From Perognathus longimembris pacificus (lineage: Eukaryota > Chordata > Mammalia > Rodentia > Heteromyidae), in the NCBI RefSeq assembly GCF_023159225.1, contig NC_063162.1:93452880-93516879 (forward strand): 64,000 nucleotides of DNA, in the 5' to 3' direction. A program made the translations under genes and the position numbers. Positions 34,151-46,863 of the stretch are shown here, one piece after another. Under the pieces are notes generated by a model. That model worked only from the letters and a program-made list of their open reading frames with translations, searched no databases and had not been told where the DNA came from. Each line of letters begins with the position of its first letter. Within the stretch, counting starts at the first letter, position 1.

Positions 34151-35034
34151 AAAGGAGAAGATAAAAGGGAGACACATTCAAGAAGCAAGTGATTTAGGTC
34201 CCCATAAAATCAAATGATTAAAAAAAAAAGAGGTGAATAGACAAGAAAAGAAAAACAAAAGAAAAGTGAGACCACATGAAGTTGACACAGAGAGGAACAC
34301 AGAGAAAGGGGGGGGGGTGGAGAGAGAGAGAGAAAGACCGAGAGAGAGCTTGCACATGCGCATCTACATATACACTCTGGTGTATTTATTGTGCTCAAGA
34401 CAGGTGTATTTTTTCCATTCATTTGTGTGGTTTTAGTACATACTCTAATTCTATTTTGGCACTATGTGGAACGCTGAAGCCATAAAGTCAAACCATGCCA
34501 ATTTTAGAATTGACTAATGTCTGAGGAAGACCATATAGATTTGTTGGAGTGGGGACATGATCTTAAATTGAATTTCCAACAGGACATTTTATCTCTTTCC
34601 TACATTAATGAATTCAATATGTATTTTCTGAGAGCCTCTTTGTGTCTGGAATTGAAATGGATACTGAAGTTAACAGCAAATATTCTGCCTATGATTCTTG
34701 AGGAAAAGTGTATGTTAGTGGAAGCTAAGGGAGACAGACAAACAATGGAATAAATACACCATTTTGCAGGCTGAATGAATTCTACAAGCAGAAACAAAGT
34801 TTTACTAGAATGGAGGAACTAATGGATATGGAAAAGGCAGGGAGGCCTTACTGATTCCAGACACAGGAGCCAGGGGCAGTTGGCTTCTATTGACCAGCAG
34901 CTCAGATGAAAGAAATATAGCTGTGTTGGGATAAGGGCTTGCTCTGGAGAAGCTAGGAGTGAGAGATGAGTTAGAAAGAAGGAATCAGGTCAGAGATGGG
35001 TATTACCATTTGTTACCGGATGTTACCAACAGTG
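34151..35034. other. Unique-looking, G/GA-rich tract inside
   Basis: A purine tract at 34306-34350 (a run of nine G then (GA)n) creates overlapping open frames on both strands at 34178-34485, which I regard as composition artefacts. Nothing else recognised. Confidence 0.45.
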
Positions 35035-35270
35035 GCATAGCATATTGGAGCTAGGTAGCTTAGTGTAGAATCCTGATTCCACTTGCTATCAACTGGGAAT
35101 CCTGGACAACATGAATAACTTTTTGGAGACCTACATGCATTAATTGGGGTGATAAGGGCACTTTTGCAGTTACTCTAAAAGATAGAAGAAATAATGTAAC
35201 TCTAACTGTGCTCTGAAACATTTAGAATTTTCCCCACACAGAGTAAGTGATGAATCAATATTAGTATATT
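35035..35270 (+). repeat. MIR SINE relic
   Basis: 'gtagcttagtgtagaatcc', 'ctgggaatcctggac' and 'attaattggggtgataaggg' follow the MIR order from the tRNA-related part to the core. Ancient. Confidence 0.55.
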
Positions 35271-35403
35271 GAAATAACTAATTGATTGTGAGTTTATGTC
35301 ATTGTCACCCCTGTTATGTATCTGTAATCCCTCAAATTGCATTACATAGGGTGGTTTCCCTCAGTTCAGTTCAATTTGCTTTGAGTCATCTTTCTTTCAC
35401 TGA

Positions 35404-35535
35404 AGTGTTACTATCATCATCTTACCTCCAATTAACCACCAAAAAGCTGAAAGTGGAGGTGGCTTAAATGGTAGCCTTGAATATAAAAGCTTAAGGACAG
35501 CACCCAGGCCCTGAGTTCAAGTCCCACGACTTACG
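35404..35535 (+). mobile_element. B1-Geo SINE, 5'-truncated (linker and Geo half)
   Basis: Begins in the dimer linker ('cttacctccaattaacc') and continues with the Geo half ('gtggaggtggcttaaatgg', 'cccaggccctgagttcaag'). A (CA)n microsatellite at 35549-35592 has replaced the A-rich tail. Confidence 0.75.
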
Positions 35536-35547
35536 CAGACATGTGCG

Positions 35548-35548
<1 letters not shown>

Positions 35549-35592
<44 letters not shown>
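35549..35592. repeat. CA microsatellite
   Basis: (CA)22, uninterrupted, at the 3' end of a SINE; SINE tails are common birthplaces of such repeats. Confidence 0.97.
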
Positions 35593-35598
<6 letters not shown>

Positions 35599-37482
35599 GT
35601 TTCATGACTTTGCATCTGGGATCACTTTTTTAAGTCTCTCTATTCATATCCTAACATAAAATAGTGGTTTTTAGATGGAAAGAAAGCTACTAGACAGATA
35701 ATAGTTGATAAGCTAAATGCATTTCTGACAAACTCTGTCCCTACTATCATATATTTACCAACCCAAGAAGGAGAAATCCTAGTGGAGCATGAGTGTTTTT
35801 AATACCACAAGGTAAGGCCTGGCCATATATTTATTTTTGTCCAATTGAACTACTGGGATATAATATATATCCCAAGTAACATATGTATGTATGTACATAT
35901 GTATTATATATCCACATATATAACACATTTTTATTTTTAAAAAGCAACTTCTGGATATAGGGGAATATTTGGACAGGACAAAATAATAGTGAGTACAGTA
36001 AAAGTATAACATTTTCCAATTTTAGGTTTCAGTTTCTCTTCCTAAAAAAAAAATTTAACAATTTTCTATGCCTCTTTCTAAAAATATTTAAGGATATAGT
36101 GTGTAGAAAATCATATAAATAACTTCAGACAAATATGCATATACATGTGCATATGTACCTACATATAACTGAACATAAATATATATTCATAATTTTACCC
36201 AAATGGGAGCCTAGCATTGATTGTGTTATACTTTTACTGTTAGGTGGCAATCCATTGTTTAGATATTTAATAGCTCATTTTACCAGACCCATTTGGGTTC
36301 CACATGTAGATTGGTTTTCTTATTGCAACAGTATTTCAATGAATGTTCAAGTGTCTATATGTTTGAAATATACTGACATGAAACATTCCTAAGGGTAAAG
36401 TTGATGACTTGAAGCTATTTTTATAGCTGTGTAACAAAATTGTGTCTGTAGAAGTATATTACTCTTTCACATTCTTGTATATCAAATATGTAGGTGGCAT
36501 TTCCTATGCAGACTTGTGAACCCTGTAATCTCAAGATTTCCTTTCCCTGTTGATGGATGGAATATAGCTCATAATTGTATGCCTATATTTGCAACCTTGA
36601 TACTCATCCTAATCAATGACATCCTCTCAGGAGTGTAATAACTTCTTACATGTTATAATAATTACTAATGCTCTTACTAATATTAGATTTTTCTTAGGTT
36701 ATAAAGTGAGATACTTGTCACATTTATACAAGTGTTAACTTCACTTATAAGAACAAAGTAACCTTTTTTATTGAACAAAGTAGATCAATAACTTACACTA
36801 ATACCACCCAACATTCCAATGACAAAAAGAAAAAGGTGCTTAACTGGGACCCTTGCCTTTTATAATTAGCCAGTCCTCCTGGCAAGGCTACAAAATTCAA
36901 AGTGGCAGGCCTGTAATGTGATCATGTTAAAGAACTTCATAGTGGGCTTTGTCTTTTGGATGTGGGTTGGGGGAAATTGAGTTTCCTGATTTCAAACAGC
37001 AAGCTCTGCTATTACATACTTTGTAATTTCAAAGAGCATCTGTCACCACACAAAGACAAATATATTTTTTTGCTTTTAAAAATAAAAGAAAACATCTGGT
37101 ACTCTTTAAAAGCAAGCCTCAAGCCAGCTCTGAGCAATGAACAAAAAATGTGCTATAGATAGAGTGTTATTTTGTGTTGCTTTTCATTTAATCAGAAAAT
37201 GTGGAATGTTTGTATAAAGCATCTTAAAAGCTCAGGCATAAAACTTAGGTCTCCACAAGGGCTTCGAAATGCAGTGAATGGGTATTTTTACATCTTTTTA
37301 ATATTTATTTTTTCATGTACTAATAAATAGTAGTGGAATGGATTCAGGATATGTTGTTTCACTAAAAAATAAACAGAGGGAAAGCTTGTGTTGAAAGTAA
37401 GGGTTTTAAGGCTTGGTGAGTTTTATATTCCCTTGTGATGGCTAATGTTAAATGATAATCTATTTTCTTTCATAGGAATATT
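35593..37482. other. Unique-looking stretch
   Basis: No gene or dispersed repeat seen over 1.9 kb. A TA-rich partly palindromic patch lies at 35860-35925. Frames up to 85 codons have no motif. This is one of the more repeat-poor stretches in the window. Confidence 0.4.
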
Positions 37483-37696
37483 TTGTATGTGTCCTGGTTT
37501 TGAGCTTCTTTGGCTCAAGACTAGTTCTCTATCATTTGAGCCAGAGCTCTACTTTTGGTTTTTTTCTTTTAGTCATTTATTGGAGATAAATGTCTCAAAG
37601 ACTTTCTTGCTCTGGCTGGCTTTGAACCATGATGCTCAGACCTCAGCCTCCTGAGTAGCTACGATTATTGTTGTGAGCCACCAATGCTAGCTTGTC
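37483..37696 (-). mobile_element. B1-Geo dimeric SINE
   Basis: Geo half ('ctttggctcaagactag', 'catttgagccagagc'), linker 'catttattggagataaatg', B1 half ('cctcctgagtagctacg', 'gtgagccacc'). It is followed directly by a second copy in the same orientation. Confidence 0.8.
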
Positions 37697-37937
37697 ACAC
37701 CATTTTTATGTGTTTTTATGGGACTTGAACTGGTAGCCAGAGCACTGTCCCTTAGCTTCTGTACTCGAGGCTACCACAGTACTAGTTGAGCCACAGATCC
37801 ACTACTGGCTTTTCTGATGGTTAATTGCAGTTAGGAGACTCATGGGCTTTCCAGCAAGATGTACTTGAAGCACAGTTCTCAGATCTCAGCCTCTGAATAG
37901 CTAGAATCACGGGTGTGAATTACCAGTACCCATCAAG
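37697..37937 (-). mobile_element. B1-Geo dimeric SINE, adjacent second copy
   Basis: 'gccagagcactgtccc', 'gttgagccacagatcc', linker 'ggttaattgcagttaggag', then 'gaatagctagaatcacggg'. It abuts the copy at 37483-37696. Sequence differences show two separate insertions rather than a recent duplication. Confidence 0.75.
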
Positions 37938-39675
37938 GAATGTTTTTAATGCAACAGCTATTGATATAATATTAACTCAGCTAAAAAGGCACTAACAGTT
38001 TTCGTCATCTTACATAAATTGTAAGAATCAAATATCATATGGGGATAAGTCAAAATCACATGATAAATTGAAGAGATTTTCATTATAATTCAAGGCATCG
38101 AGTAGGAGACAGTTTTAAATTTAAAAAAAACATATAAAGCTGTACAAGTCCTCAGCAGTGTAGAAAATCTGAATGTATTCATCAGCATTAATAGATGGAA
38201 TGCAGCACACTAGCTGACACAAGGTAAGGGAGGGTCACTGAGACACCGTGAAATGTGACTGCTTTCAAAAGCTGAAAATTGGGGCAGTGCTGTCATTTTA
38301 TCAAATATTTAAGGTCAGTGAGTCTCAGCATAAAGAGGTTCAAAGAAACCAAAACAAACTGAAAGAGAGCAGTCACTGGGTCTCCTTCCAATGCTGAATG
38401 CACTGTGCAAAATGGTACATTTTACATCATCTGCAACATGGTTAGGATAGAAGGAGATGACAGTAAGAACATATGTATGAAATGATTTTGCATGATTTCT
38501 GTTTCATGTCCTCTGTCTCAACTGAGAATGAATGTATTACATCATTCTGCCGAATTTAGAAATCAGCCAGTGCAATGCTTGCAAGCCTCAATAGTGGGTA
38601 AAAAGAAAAAAAGAAAGAATTGCACCTTAGCTGTGAGAGTGCTTTTAATTTCTAGGTGTGGGGTGAGTGGTTAGATTTTAATTGTTCAAACATCTGTTTA
38701 GGAAACTTTCAACACTGCCAGTCACCACATCCTGAGTAAATGCTCTCTTTAGCCTGTCCTGTTCACCTTGCTAATAAATCAGTGATTTACATGTTATGAT
38801 GCAAAACATTACTTTTGTAGGAATCCAAAGCCTTTCCTACCTATCACACAGACCTATCCTTTCTCTTGCTTCTATTATTTAGTTTGGGGAATCCAAAATT
38901 CACTTCTACAATTTCCCTGTTACATAGTAAGAGCCTACTTGTTATGCTGCCTAGCAAGCAAGATGTAATTAGGTGGAGAACAGCAATCCTCTGCTTAGGT
39001 TGCCTTTGTGAGATTAAATTGTGTTATCCACTTTTGTGGACTGGGAAAATAGCACTAAGAATAATCAACATAACCACTTAGCCTACACATGAGAGATCTA
39101 TTCTCTTTTTCTATCCCCACAGACCCTAATTTACCTTCTGTTTTTTTGGGGGGGCAGGGGGATGGCTGGTTCATCTTGATGTTTTGTTGTTGTTTATTTG
39201 TGTTTTACCATGGGATTAAACCTCCTTTATCTTCTTAAATCAAATCAAGGTTCTATTCACATATCTGTATCTTTCTACAATGCAACGGAGCTCATTCCTA
39301 CTGCAGACAGCAATATTAACCCCCTTCACTTTTCAAGAAGACATCAAATACTCTTTTTCATTCTATAGCTCTTTTCCTAAGTAGTTTTACAAAGGAGTTT
39401 CATTTCCACAAGTCAAATTATGAGTATACCACATCTTGATCAATATCACCCTTTCCATCATTGTCTTCCATCTTTCTCCATCCCCTCCACACTCTCTTTC
39501 TATAATTTTTCCAAACATAACTGTGTTTCTTCTTGTTGGTCCATTCTGACATTACTTAGGTGTTCCTGGGTGTGCCCTAAAAGCGTTCCCACTTATGTCA
39601 GCTCCCTTCCTGGTATTTCCCTCATCAATTTAATAGCACACTACATAGAACATTTAGGAAATTTTATTTTATTTT
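37938..39675. other. Unique-looking stretch
   Basis: No gene or dispersed repeat recognised. A G-run (39148-39164) follows a T-run. A 100-codon plus frame at 39420-39722 is pyrimidine-rich and runs into the next SINE, so it is not called. Confidence 0.4.
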
Positions 39676-39688
39676 ATTTAGGAAATTT

Positions 39689-39893
39689 CCTTTTTTTTTT
39701 TTTTGCCAGAACTAGGGCTTAGACTCAGGGCCTGAGCACTGTCCTTGGCTTCTTTTTGCTCAAGGCTAGCACTACCATTTGATCAACGGTGCCACTTCTG
39801 GCTTTTTCTGTTTATGTGGTGCTGAGGAATCAAACCCAGGGCTTCATGTATACGAGGTGAGCACTTTACCACTAGGCCATATTCCTAGTCCCC
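39689..39893 (-). mobile_element. IDL-Geo SINE, older subtype
   Basis: Complete but diverged ('gccagaactagggcttagac', 'gctgaggaatcaaacccag'). The perfect 13-bp target repeat atttaggaaattt is at 39676-39688 and 39894-39906. A second IDL-Geo sits only 15 bp downstream. Confidence 0.92.
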
Positions 39894-39915
39894 ATTTAGG
39901 AAATTTTATATGAAG

Positions 39916-39921
<6 letters not shown>

Positions 39922-39948
<27 letters not shown>

Positions 39949-40140
39949 AAGTCCTGGGCCTTGGACTCAGGGCCTGAGCACTGTCCCTGGCTTCCTTTTG
40001 CTCAAGGCTAGCACTCTGCCACTTGAGCCACAGTGCCACTTCTGGCCATTTTCTGTATATGTGGTGCTGGGGAATCGAACCCAGGGCCTCATGTATACGA
40101 GGCAAGCTCTCTTGCCACTAGGCCATATCCCCAGCCCCAT
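39922..40140 (-). mobile_element. IDL-Geo SINE beside an older copy
   Basis: Long poly-T lead (about 28 T, 39918-39945), then complete Geo and IDL halves. The target repeat tatatgaagtctttt is at about 39907-39921 and 40142-40156. It landed at the edge of the right target repeat of the 39689 SINE, so it is younger. Confidence 0.93.
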
Positions 40141-40156
40141 ATATATGAAGTCTTTT

Positions 40157-41625
40157 AAGACCTCATTTTCCATAGGAAAAAGCAGATGCCCATTTTACAC
40201 TCAAAATTACATTACAGTCTAGATCTTCAGATAATTAGCTAGAAAATTAACCTAAATACCAACTGAAATACCTCTGACTCTAGTTGCTAATCAAAGCTCA
40301 GCTGCAGCTAAGCACCACCTACCTTAACAAGACATCTTGGAGTTACTATGTAATATCCTGATGACAATTTGGAAGTAAATTCCAAGATATAGATGCAATT
40401 GCTGATTCAAATGAAAATATCCTGGTATTTCCATATAGCCTTTCCCTACATGTAACTATCTAAAATTTAATGTTGTTGATGGTATTACATAAACAAACTC
40501 ACTTTGATTTTTTTTTTAATGTCAGTATCCTTTATGATCTCCAAAATTGGCCTTCAATGCAAAGAAAAGTTGGCATCTATTTACATGCCTCAAGTGGGAG
40601 TTGTTAAAAGAGTCCATTGACCAAAATAGCATCTTGTGGAACTTAAATGAAGAGTTGCAAACACTCAGTTTTCTGTCTAAACAATCAGCTGATGTCCAAC
40701 CCTGTTACTCATTGCAATGTATTTATAGAAAATGTTTTTAAAACAATGACTACATATGAAGCATGAGGAAATAAGGAAATGCACAAGATGAGTAAGAAAA
40801 TGACCTGGACCCAGCATCTACTGGAGAAAAGCATCAGGATGAAGATCTCACAACATAGCAGACAGTTCAGTGGACCTTGAAGGCTGAACAGGCTTTCTTC
40901 TGGGAAGGAAGGAATGCAAATACATTTAAGACACAAAACGTGACTAAAACTAAGGGACAGAAAAGAGATGATGTGTTCTAGGAACAACTAAACCTCCCCT
41001 CTATGAAAATAGTCTGGCAAAACTGCACCATTAGATGTATGAGGACCAAAAGTTAAAAATACAGGTAACATGAGAAGCTGTGAGAGCACTCAATGCTCTA
41101 TTTGAATTTGAGATTTTCTTTTATGGGGCAATGGGGGTTGGCCGGGAGTGTAAATCAGTGAAATGATACCATAAAACCTGACAGAGGTCAGACAGAACTG
41201 GACATGAAAAAACAGAAAGAGATTAAATGTTAGTATAAAAGGTAGGAAACTGAATGGCTTATTCTGCACTAACTTTCAGCAGATAAAGGAACTGGAGTTG
41301 AGAACATGTACATATGATTACAGTCATTATAGAACGAGAAGAGAGGGCACTTACTCTCACTAAAATAGGAACTTTGGAACTTCTACCATAGTATTCCTAT
41401 GTTGTAAATGGAGTTTTTATCGTTAAAATGAAGTAAAACTTCAAGCAAAGAATACATACTTAAACTGAGTAAGTAATAAGCATCAATTCTTTGACATTTT
41501 AAGGGAACAAATATGTTAGTCAGAACTTCAGGGGTCAAGTCTAAAGAGCCAGGGAATAGGAGAAACAAGTCCTGAAGCCCATTACCCTCAAATCACCTGC
41601 AGATTCTAAAATGCAAGGGTCATTT
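40157..41625. other. No recognised feature
   Basis: Unique-looking DNA; frames up to 92 codons without motifs; no repeat I can name. Confidence 0.4.
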
Positions 41626-41640
41626 AAGAAGTGGAAGGTG

Positions 41641-41750
41641 AACAAACAGTACAAGAAATGTATCCAATGCCTAACGTATGAAACTGTAACCTCTCTGTAC
41701 ATCAGTTTGATAATAAAAATTTGAAAAAAAAATTAATAAGGTAAAAAAAA
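41641..41750 (+). mobile_element. Very short (110-bp) LINE-1 3' end
   Basis: Contains only the last part of the L1 3'UTR ('gtacaagaaatgtatccaat' to 'gataataaaaatttg') and A-rich tails. The perfect 15-bp target repeat aagaagtggaaggtg is at 41626-41640 and 41751-41765, so this is a complete, extremely 5'-truncated insertion. Confidence 0.95.
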
Positions 41751-41765
41751 AAGAAGTGGAAGGTG

Positions 41766-42939
41766 GCTAACAGATTTCAGTGCTGTCATGGGCCATGTAC
41801 TGCTGAACAAAAAAAAATGGAGTTTAGTCCCATCAAATGTTCAATTCAGATCTATGAGGATTTATGATTTATGCCCTGTAGATCAATATGGAGCCATAAG
41901 AACTAAAACCAGACACAGTTAATCTCCTTTTTGGATAGAGTAAATCCATACTTCTGCCTAATAGAGAAGAATATCTGCTCTGAGGAAAGCACTCTTGGGT
42001 AAGTGTTTAGAGATACTGTTACACATTCTTCTGTGAATCTACTCAATGTCCTTTGAATTATGAGTGTTTATTTAGGCTAATGGGGATATACATCATTGCT
42101 GTGCTATACTCTTAAAGTTGATTTTCCCTAAAATTTTCATGCAATTTTCCTTTTCAACTTAAAATTTCTTCTTACATGTGCCCTGATCAGTACTTGTGCA
42201 GCTAGAACTCTCTGCAGGTTTCCAAGCCCCCAAACCCATCATCACATGTACTATGTATATACATAAGCACACAACTCCCTTTCTGTCTGGAATTCACCTC
42301 TGAAAACTCTAGCTTCTTACTCCTTCCTAGACTCCATATGTCTGCCATTTATGCCCCCCAAGTGAGTGAGAGATTGCCAGGCTCCAAGTGATTTTTCTCT
42401 GTGTGTGCTCATCTGAGAAGCCACACCCGAGTCAGTTGGAGAAACCATAGGGTTCTCATGGTTTGTTGCCCTCTTTGGAAAGACAGTGCTATAGTCCAAA
42501 TTGGTCTCCCCCAAATTCCTGTACTGGAGACCTAAATATCGATGTGGCTTTTAGAAAGCACTGTGAATTGAGAAAATAATAGTGAGTCCTAATCTGACAG
42601 AATAGTTCTCCCTCAAGGTCTCCCTTTACCAGGTAAAAACAATGAAAAAGATATCATATGAATGTTGTAAAAACTAGCAAGTAAAAGTTACCCATATTCT
42701 TATCCTACGACCACTGCTAGCATTTTGAGTATTATTGATTTCTGGTCATTTTTGATGCACATGCCCAATTCAGTCACAATATGCATCATCTGATTTATGA
42801 TTGGTATAGAGAAAATATTAAATTTAAATATACAACTTTCCAACAAATATCCTTACTTGAATTCACCTACTCTTCAGTTATTGAACATACTGAGTATGAA
42901 CTCATTCTCTTAGGTTACTATATATGAGGTTTTCTTGTG
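41766..42939. other. Mostly unique; possible ancient repeat
   Basis: Around 42490-42600, 'gtctcccccaaattcctg' and 'gagtcctaatctgac' are reminiscent of an ancient mammalian repeat whose family I cannot name with confidence. Otherwise nothing recognised. Confidence 0.35.
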
Positions 42940-43168
42940 TGTGTGCTAGTCCTAGAGCTTGAACTCAGGACCTGGGTGCTTTCTCTGAGCTTGCTTTCTT
43001 CAAAGCTAGCACTCTACAACCTGAGCCACAGTTCCTCTTCAGGTTTTTTTGGGAGTTCATTAGCAATAAGAATTGGACTTCCCTGTCCAGGTTAGCTTTG
43101 AACTGAAATCCTCTGATTTTAACCACCTGGGTAGCTAGAATTACAGGTGTGAGCTCCCAGTGCCTGAA
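42940..43168 (-). mobile_element. B1-Geo dimeric SINE
   Basis: 'agtcctagagcttgaactc', 'caaagctagcactctacaac', linker 'gttcattagcaataagaatt', then 'gggtagctagaattacagg' and 'gtgagctccc'. Moderately diverged. Confidence 0.8.
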
Positions 43169-43261
43169 GATATATAAATTTTATTAGTATTAATAGTTTC
43201 AACTTCCAGGAATCCAATTACTGCATGAATACAAGCATTAAAATGATTATTCCCCCCAAAA

Positions 43262-43800
43262 AAACATAGACTCTATGTTTTTCTTCATTGGTAATAATTA
43301 GTACACGTCTAGGATAGTCCTAGAAGATCATGAGTGCCCAGCAACTATGTACATATGAACACATAAAATGATGCTAAGTGAATGAACTCCAAGTTATGGA
43401 AATAAGTGGTTTATCATTGTTGTTGTTATTTTCAATGTACCATCTGAAATTGTGGTACTGTTTTTTGTCTTTTTTCCTAGGATTTTATCCCTGATGTCAC
43501 TGTTACTGATTTCAGTACCCTAGGTATTGTCTATATGTTTATTGGAACTAGGGAAGGAAAGGAGAACATAAAAATGGACAGACAAAGGGTAAAGGTGAAC
43601 CAATGGAACAGCAATACTTACAAAACTATGTTCCTTAATCCAACTGTACAACTCATGGGGGGACAGGGAATTGGGGAGGAGGGAGGAGGGAGAAAAATGA
43701 GGGAGGAGGTAACAAGTTAGATAAGAAATGTATTCGCCACTTTACGTATGAAACTGTAACTCCTCTGTATGCCACTTTGACAATAAATAATTTAAAAAAA
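43262..43800 (+). mobile_element. Older 5'-truncated LINE-1 3' end
   Basis: 'gaacacataaaatgatgcta', 'gaactccaagttatgg', the G-rich tract at 43660-43710, 'gtatgaaactgtaactcc' and 'gacaataaataattt' plus an A-tail follow the L1 3'UTR in order. More diverged than the 10136 and 30347 copies. Confidence 0.85.
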
Positions 43801-44288
43801 AATGAAAATAAAATGATTCTTCCTTTATATTGAACCTTTTTTTAATGTTTTCTACTAGTATTCAATTTCTTTTACTGGTGAAATTACTTCTAGAATTATA
43901 TTTGACTTAATCTATCGTATCTAAAGTATTAGAATTCTCACTGGAATTAGTATAAAAACCAATAATGAGATAGTTTATATGATCTATTTTTTCTAAGTAT
44001 TTTTAAAACAATACACACTTCATAATTACAGCTCACCTCAAATTTACTAGCCACATTTACTAACCACAAGTTGATCTATTGGTTAATGTAGCCTGCTATG
44101 AAATTTACTTATTTTTTGAGGGAACAAAAAATCAGTTCTAAAGTTTTGTTTCATATGCTGAGTATGAGAAAAGAAGCATACCATGTGATTATTGTTCTCT
44201 TACTTTCTCAGTAAGACCCATCTGAAATGAAATATTCTCCTAGCTTGTGATTTTGCTTTATCAAGTTAATTTACAAGAGATACATTTT
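43801..44288. other. No recognised feature
   Basis: AT-rich unique-looking sequence; no frame above 60 codons lies wholly in it. Confidence 0.4.
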
Positions 44289-44319
<31 letters not shown>

Positions 44320-44331
44320 TTGTGTGTGTGT
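44289..44331. repeat. GT microsatellite
   Basis: (TG)n with single-base interruptions. Confidence 0.95.
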
Positions 44332-46066
44332 TAGGAGCTTTCAAAAATGATGGAATCTTGACACCACATTGAGTCTTTTCAGGAGTTTGGAACATGAGTA
44401 CACATGAGTAAAAATATCCTGAAGATATAGTAGGGCAAGACTGGGCTCTCACATTGGGCACTTAGAGCAGCTAACGAAGAGGCTCAGGAAAGACCAATGA
44501 TGTATTTTACTTTTGAGGTCATGTTTTCTTGGGAGTATAATAATCAGAAGCAGGAATTTTTTTATGAAAAAGAATTTTTATTGAGCGAGAAGGTACTGAC
44601 ATGCCAGGACTGCACCTGAGGTTGGGACTCTAGATGCAGTAGAAGTAGAGAATTTTCAGCAAAACCAGATTATTAGACCCTGGAAAAAGTGCAATCATGA
44701 ACTAGGCTTATCAGATAAATTCTGGCCAACTGTATAATCCCTTATGTATCCTTAAGTGATTTCTTTTAGTATTTCATAAGGAATATGAAATATTGAGGGG
44801 GAAAGCAACTTCCATCGTTCTCGCTGAAATTTATCTGCCATATGAACAGCTTTTCAGTTTCTAGGAAATCCACAATAAGCATTGTACCTGACTAAAATAT
44901 TTTTAAGTACTGATAGTTAGCATCTGTTCACATTTGTATGAGATACTTCTTATATTAGATCTGATATTTATCTTCTGTAGGTTTAAATTCAGGTTCAGAT
45001 GTAGTTCAGGCAAATCAAATTATGTAAACAAGTTACAAAATAATTTCATTTCCTCATGTCATACCCACGATATAAACTTATCAAAATGAGAGTTGCCCCA
45101 GGTTGAAGAGGGCAAACTAATCAAATTGATTTAGAAACCACTTTGTAAATATGTTCAAAATAAAATGTAAAGTAAGCATCAAAGCAATCTATAATAATAA
45201 AAGCTTACATAGTAAAGCCAAATATATATTGATATTTTTCACATGATGGTTGAAGTTTCAAAAAACATTATATCACAAATTTGCAATATGTATGAAAACA
45301 ATCAAGAGTATGAATCCAAAATAAAACCAGGATAATAGAATAACTAATTACAAAGTATCCTCCACACTAATAACATTAAGGGCACACATTTGCTCTTAGC
45401 TTTCTAGCAGCCACTTAGGAAGAGGAAACTTGATGAGTTGCAGTGTTGTGAAGCTAGAATTAACTTGTGTAGAACAAAACACATATTTATTCTGAAATAA
45501 GAAGACTCATATTTTCTTATTATCTTTAGGAGCTAATAAGAGCTAATATGGGATAATAAAACAGCATCACCTATATAATACATATAGTGAAGAGCTTCAG
45601 AACAAAAGAATGGGTCAAATAACCAACCGCATTTTGGGGGTGATTTGGACCTGTATTTGGCCATCATTTGTATTAAACAGGAATACAAAAAAGCAAGAAT
45701 ATATAGCAAGACAAGCACAGAATCCGACACTTGTTCTACCTCCAGGAGCTGAGATTTTTCTGGGTTCCAGTTTCCTCATCTGGAAAACAATGGTGCTCAT
45801 TTCAAAGGGTTTTTCCAGCTCACATTTTCTGTTTCTAAGAAAGGAGCCATGTGATTTACCACAAACCCAAGGGTCAAAGACATCTTTCACTTTCACTGTC
45901 ATAAAATCATTCGGAAACAAAATGAGTACAATAGTTCTCCAAAATAAAGCAGAAAATTACTTTGTATCTCACTGGGTAGAACATGACTTACATTTCATAT
46001 CTATAATTTATGCATAGTTGTACCCATATTATTAGCAATGACAATAGGACTTAATCACATCAACAG
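44332..46066. other. Unique-looking stretch with a MIR relic
   Basis: No gene supported. Frames of 135 (plus) and 101 (minus) codons at 45610-46017 overlap each other and a MIR fragment, so I treat them as chance. The rest is AT-rich and unrecognised. Confidence 0.45.
45760..45820 (+). repeat. MIR SINE relic (core)
   Basis: 'ccagtttcctcatctggaaa' is nearly the MIR core, followed by a diverged continuation. Confidence 0.7.
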
Positions 46067-46221
46067 TCCAGGCAGGAATGTCTGTGACACTCTTATCACC
46101 AACTAAATCACAGAAAAAGCTGGAACTGGTGCTGTGGCTCAAAGGGTAGAGTACTGGCCTTGAGCAAAAGGATCTCAGGAAAGCACCCAGGCTGAGTTAA
46201 AGTCTCAGGACTGGCAATAAA
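46067..46221 (+). mobile_element. B1-Geo SINE, 5'-truncated
   Basis: Starts within the B1 end/linker ('caggcaggaatgtctgtg', 'actcttatcaccaac'). The Geo half follows ('ggtgctgtggctcaaaggg', 'gtactggccttgagcaaaag'). It abuts another dimer at 46222. Confidence 0.75.
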
Positions 46222-46443
46222 ATGAATTGATGCTGGGTGCTAGGGACTCACATCTGTAATTCTAGCTACTCAGGAGACAGAACTGAAGATTGCAATTTGA
46301 AGCCAACATGGGCAGGAAAGTCCGCAAGACTCTTACCTTGAATTAAGCACAAGAAATTCCAGAAGTGTGTCAAGTAGTAGAGTGCTAGCCTTCAGCAAAA
46401 GAAACTCAGCGACAATGCCCAGACTTTGAGTTTAAGCCCAGGA
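46222..46443 (+). mobile_element. B1-Geo dimeric SINE
   Basis: Left B1 half ('gctgggtgctagggactc', 'ctagctactcaggag'), linker, then the Geo half ('gtgtcaagtagtagagtgc', 'tttgagtttaagcccagg'). Its tail is the (CA)n repeat that follows. Confidence 0.8.
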
Positions 46444-46444
46444 C

Positions 46445-46495
<51 letters not shown>
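46445..46495. repeat. CA microsatellite
   Basis: (CA)n with one interruption, at the tail of a SINE. Confidence 0.95.
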
Positions 46496-46497
<2 letters not shown>

Positions 46498-46772
46498 TGG
46501 ACTGAAGTTCTCCCAAGGTATTAAGAAAGAACTTGAATGTTCTATCAAATATCAACCAATATTTTGAGCACAAACTGAAATATATTATTCTGGGTATTAT
46601 AGAAAGTATCAGCAAACACGTTTAAGGCAAGGAGGGATAATCAATACCAAGGTTAGTATTTCTCACTAGTCAATAGTAACATATTTTTAAAAAAATTGTT
46701 CATTAACTTCATCTCTTATACTACTATGATTTTTAGCCATCAGTAAATAGTGGCAGCTCAAATAGTATGCTA

Positions 46773-46816
46773 AAGTCTCTCTCTCTCTTTCTTTCTCTCT
46801 CTCTCTCCCTCCCCCC

Positions 46817-46861
<45 letters not shown>

Positions 46862-46863
46862 AC
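46773..46863. repeat. CT/CA compound microsatellite
   Basis: (CT)n, with C-run and CTTT interruptions, leading to (CA)n. Confidence 0.95.

Noticed and set aside
34178..34485. Cluster of overlapping frames on both strands
   Set aside because: They are generated by a G-run and (GA)n repeat; composition artefact.
45610..46017. 135-codon plus frame, with an overlapping 101-codon minus frame
   Set aside because: They overlap on both strands and include a MIR core at 45760-45820; no motif or codon pattern. Chance frames.
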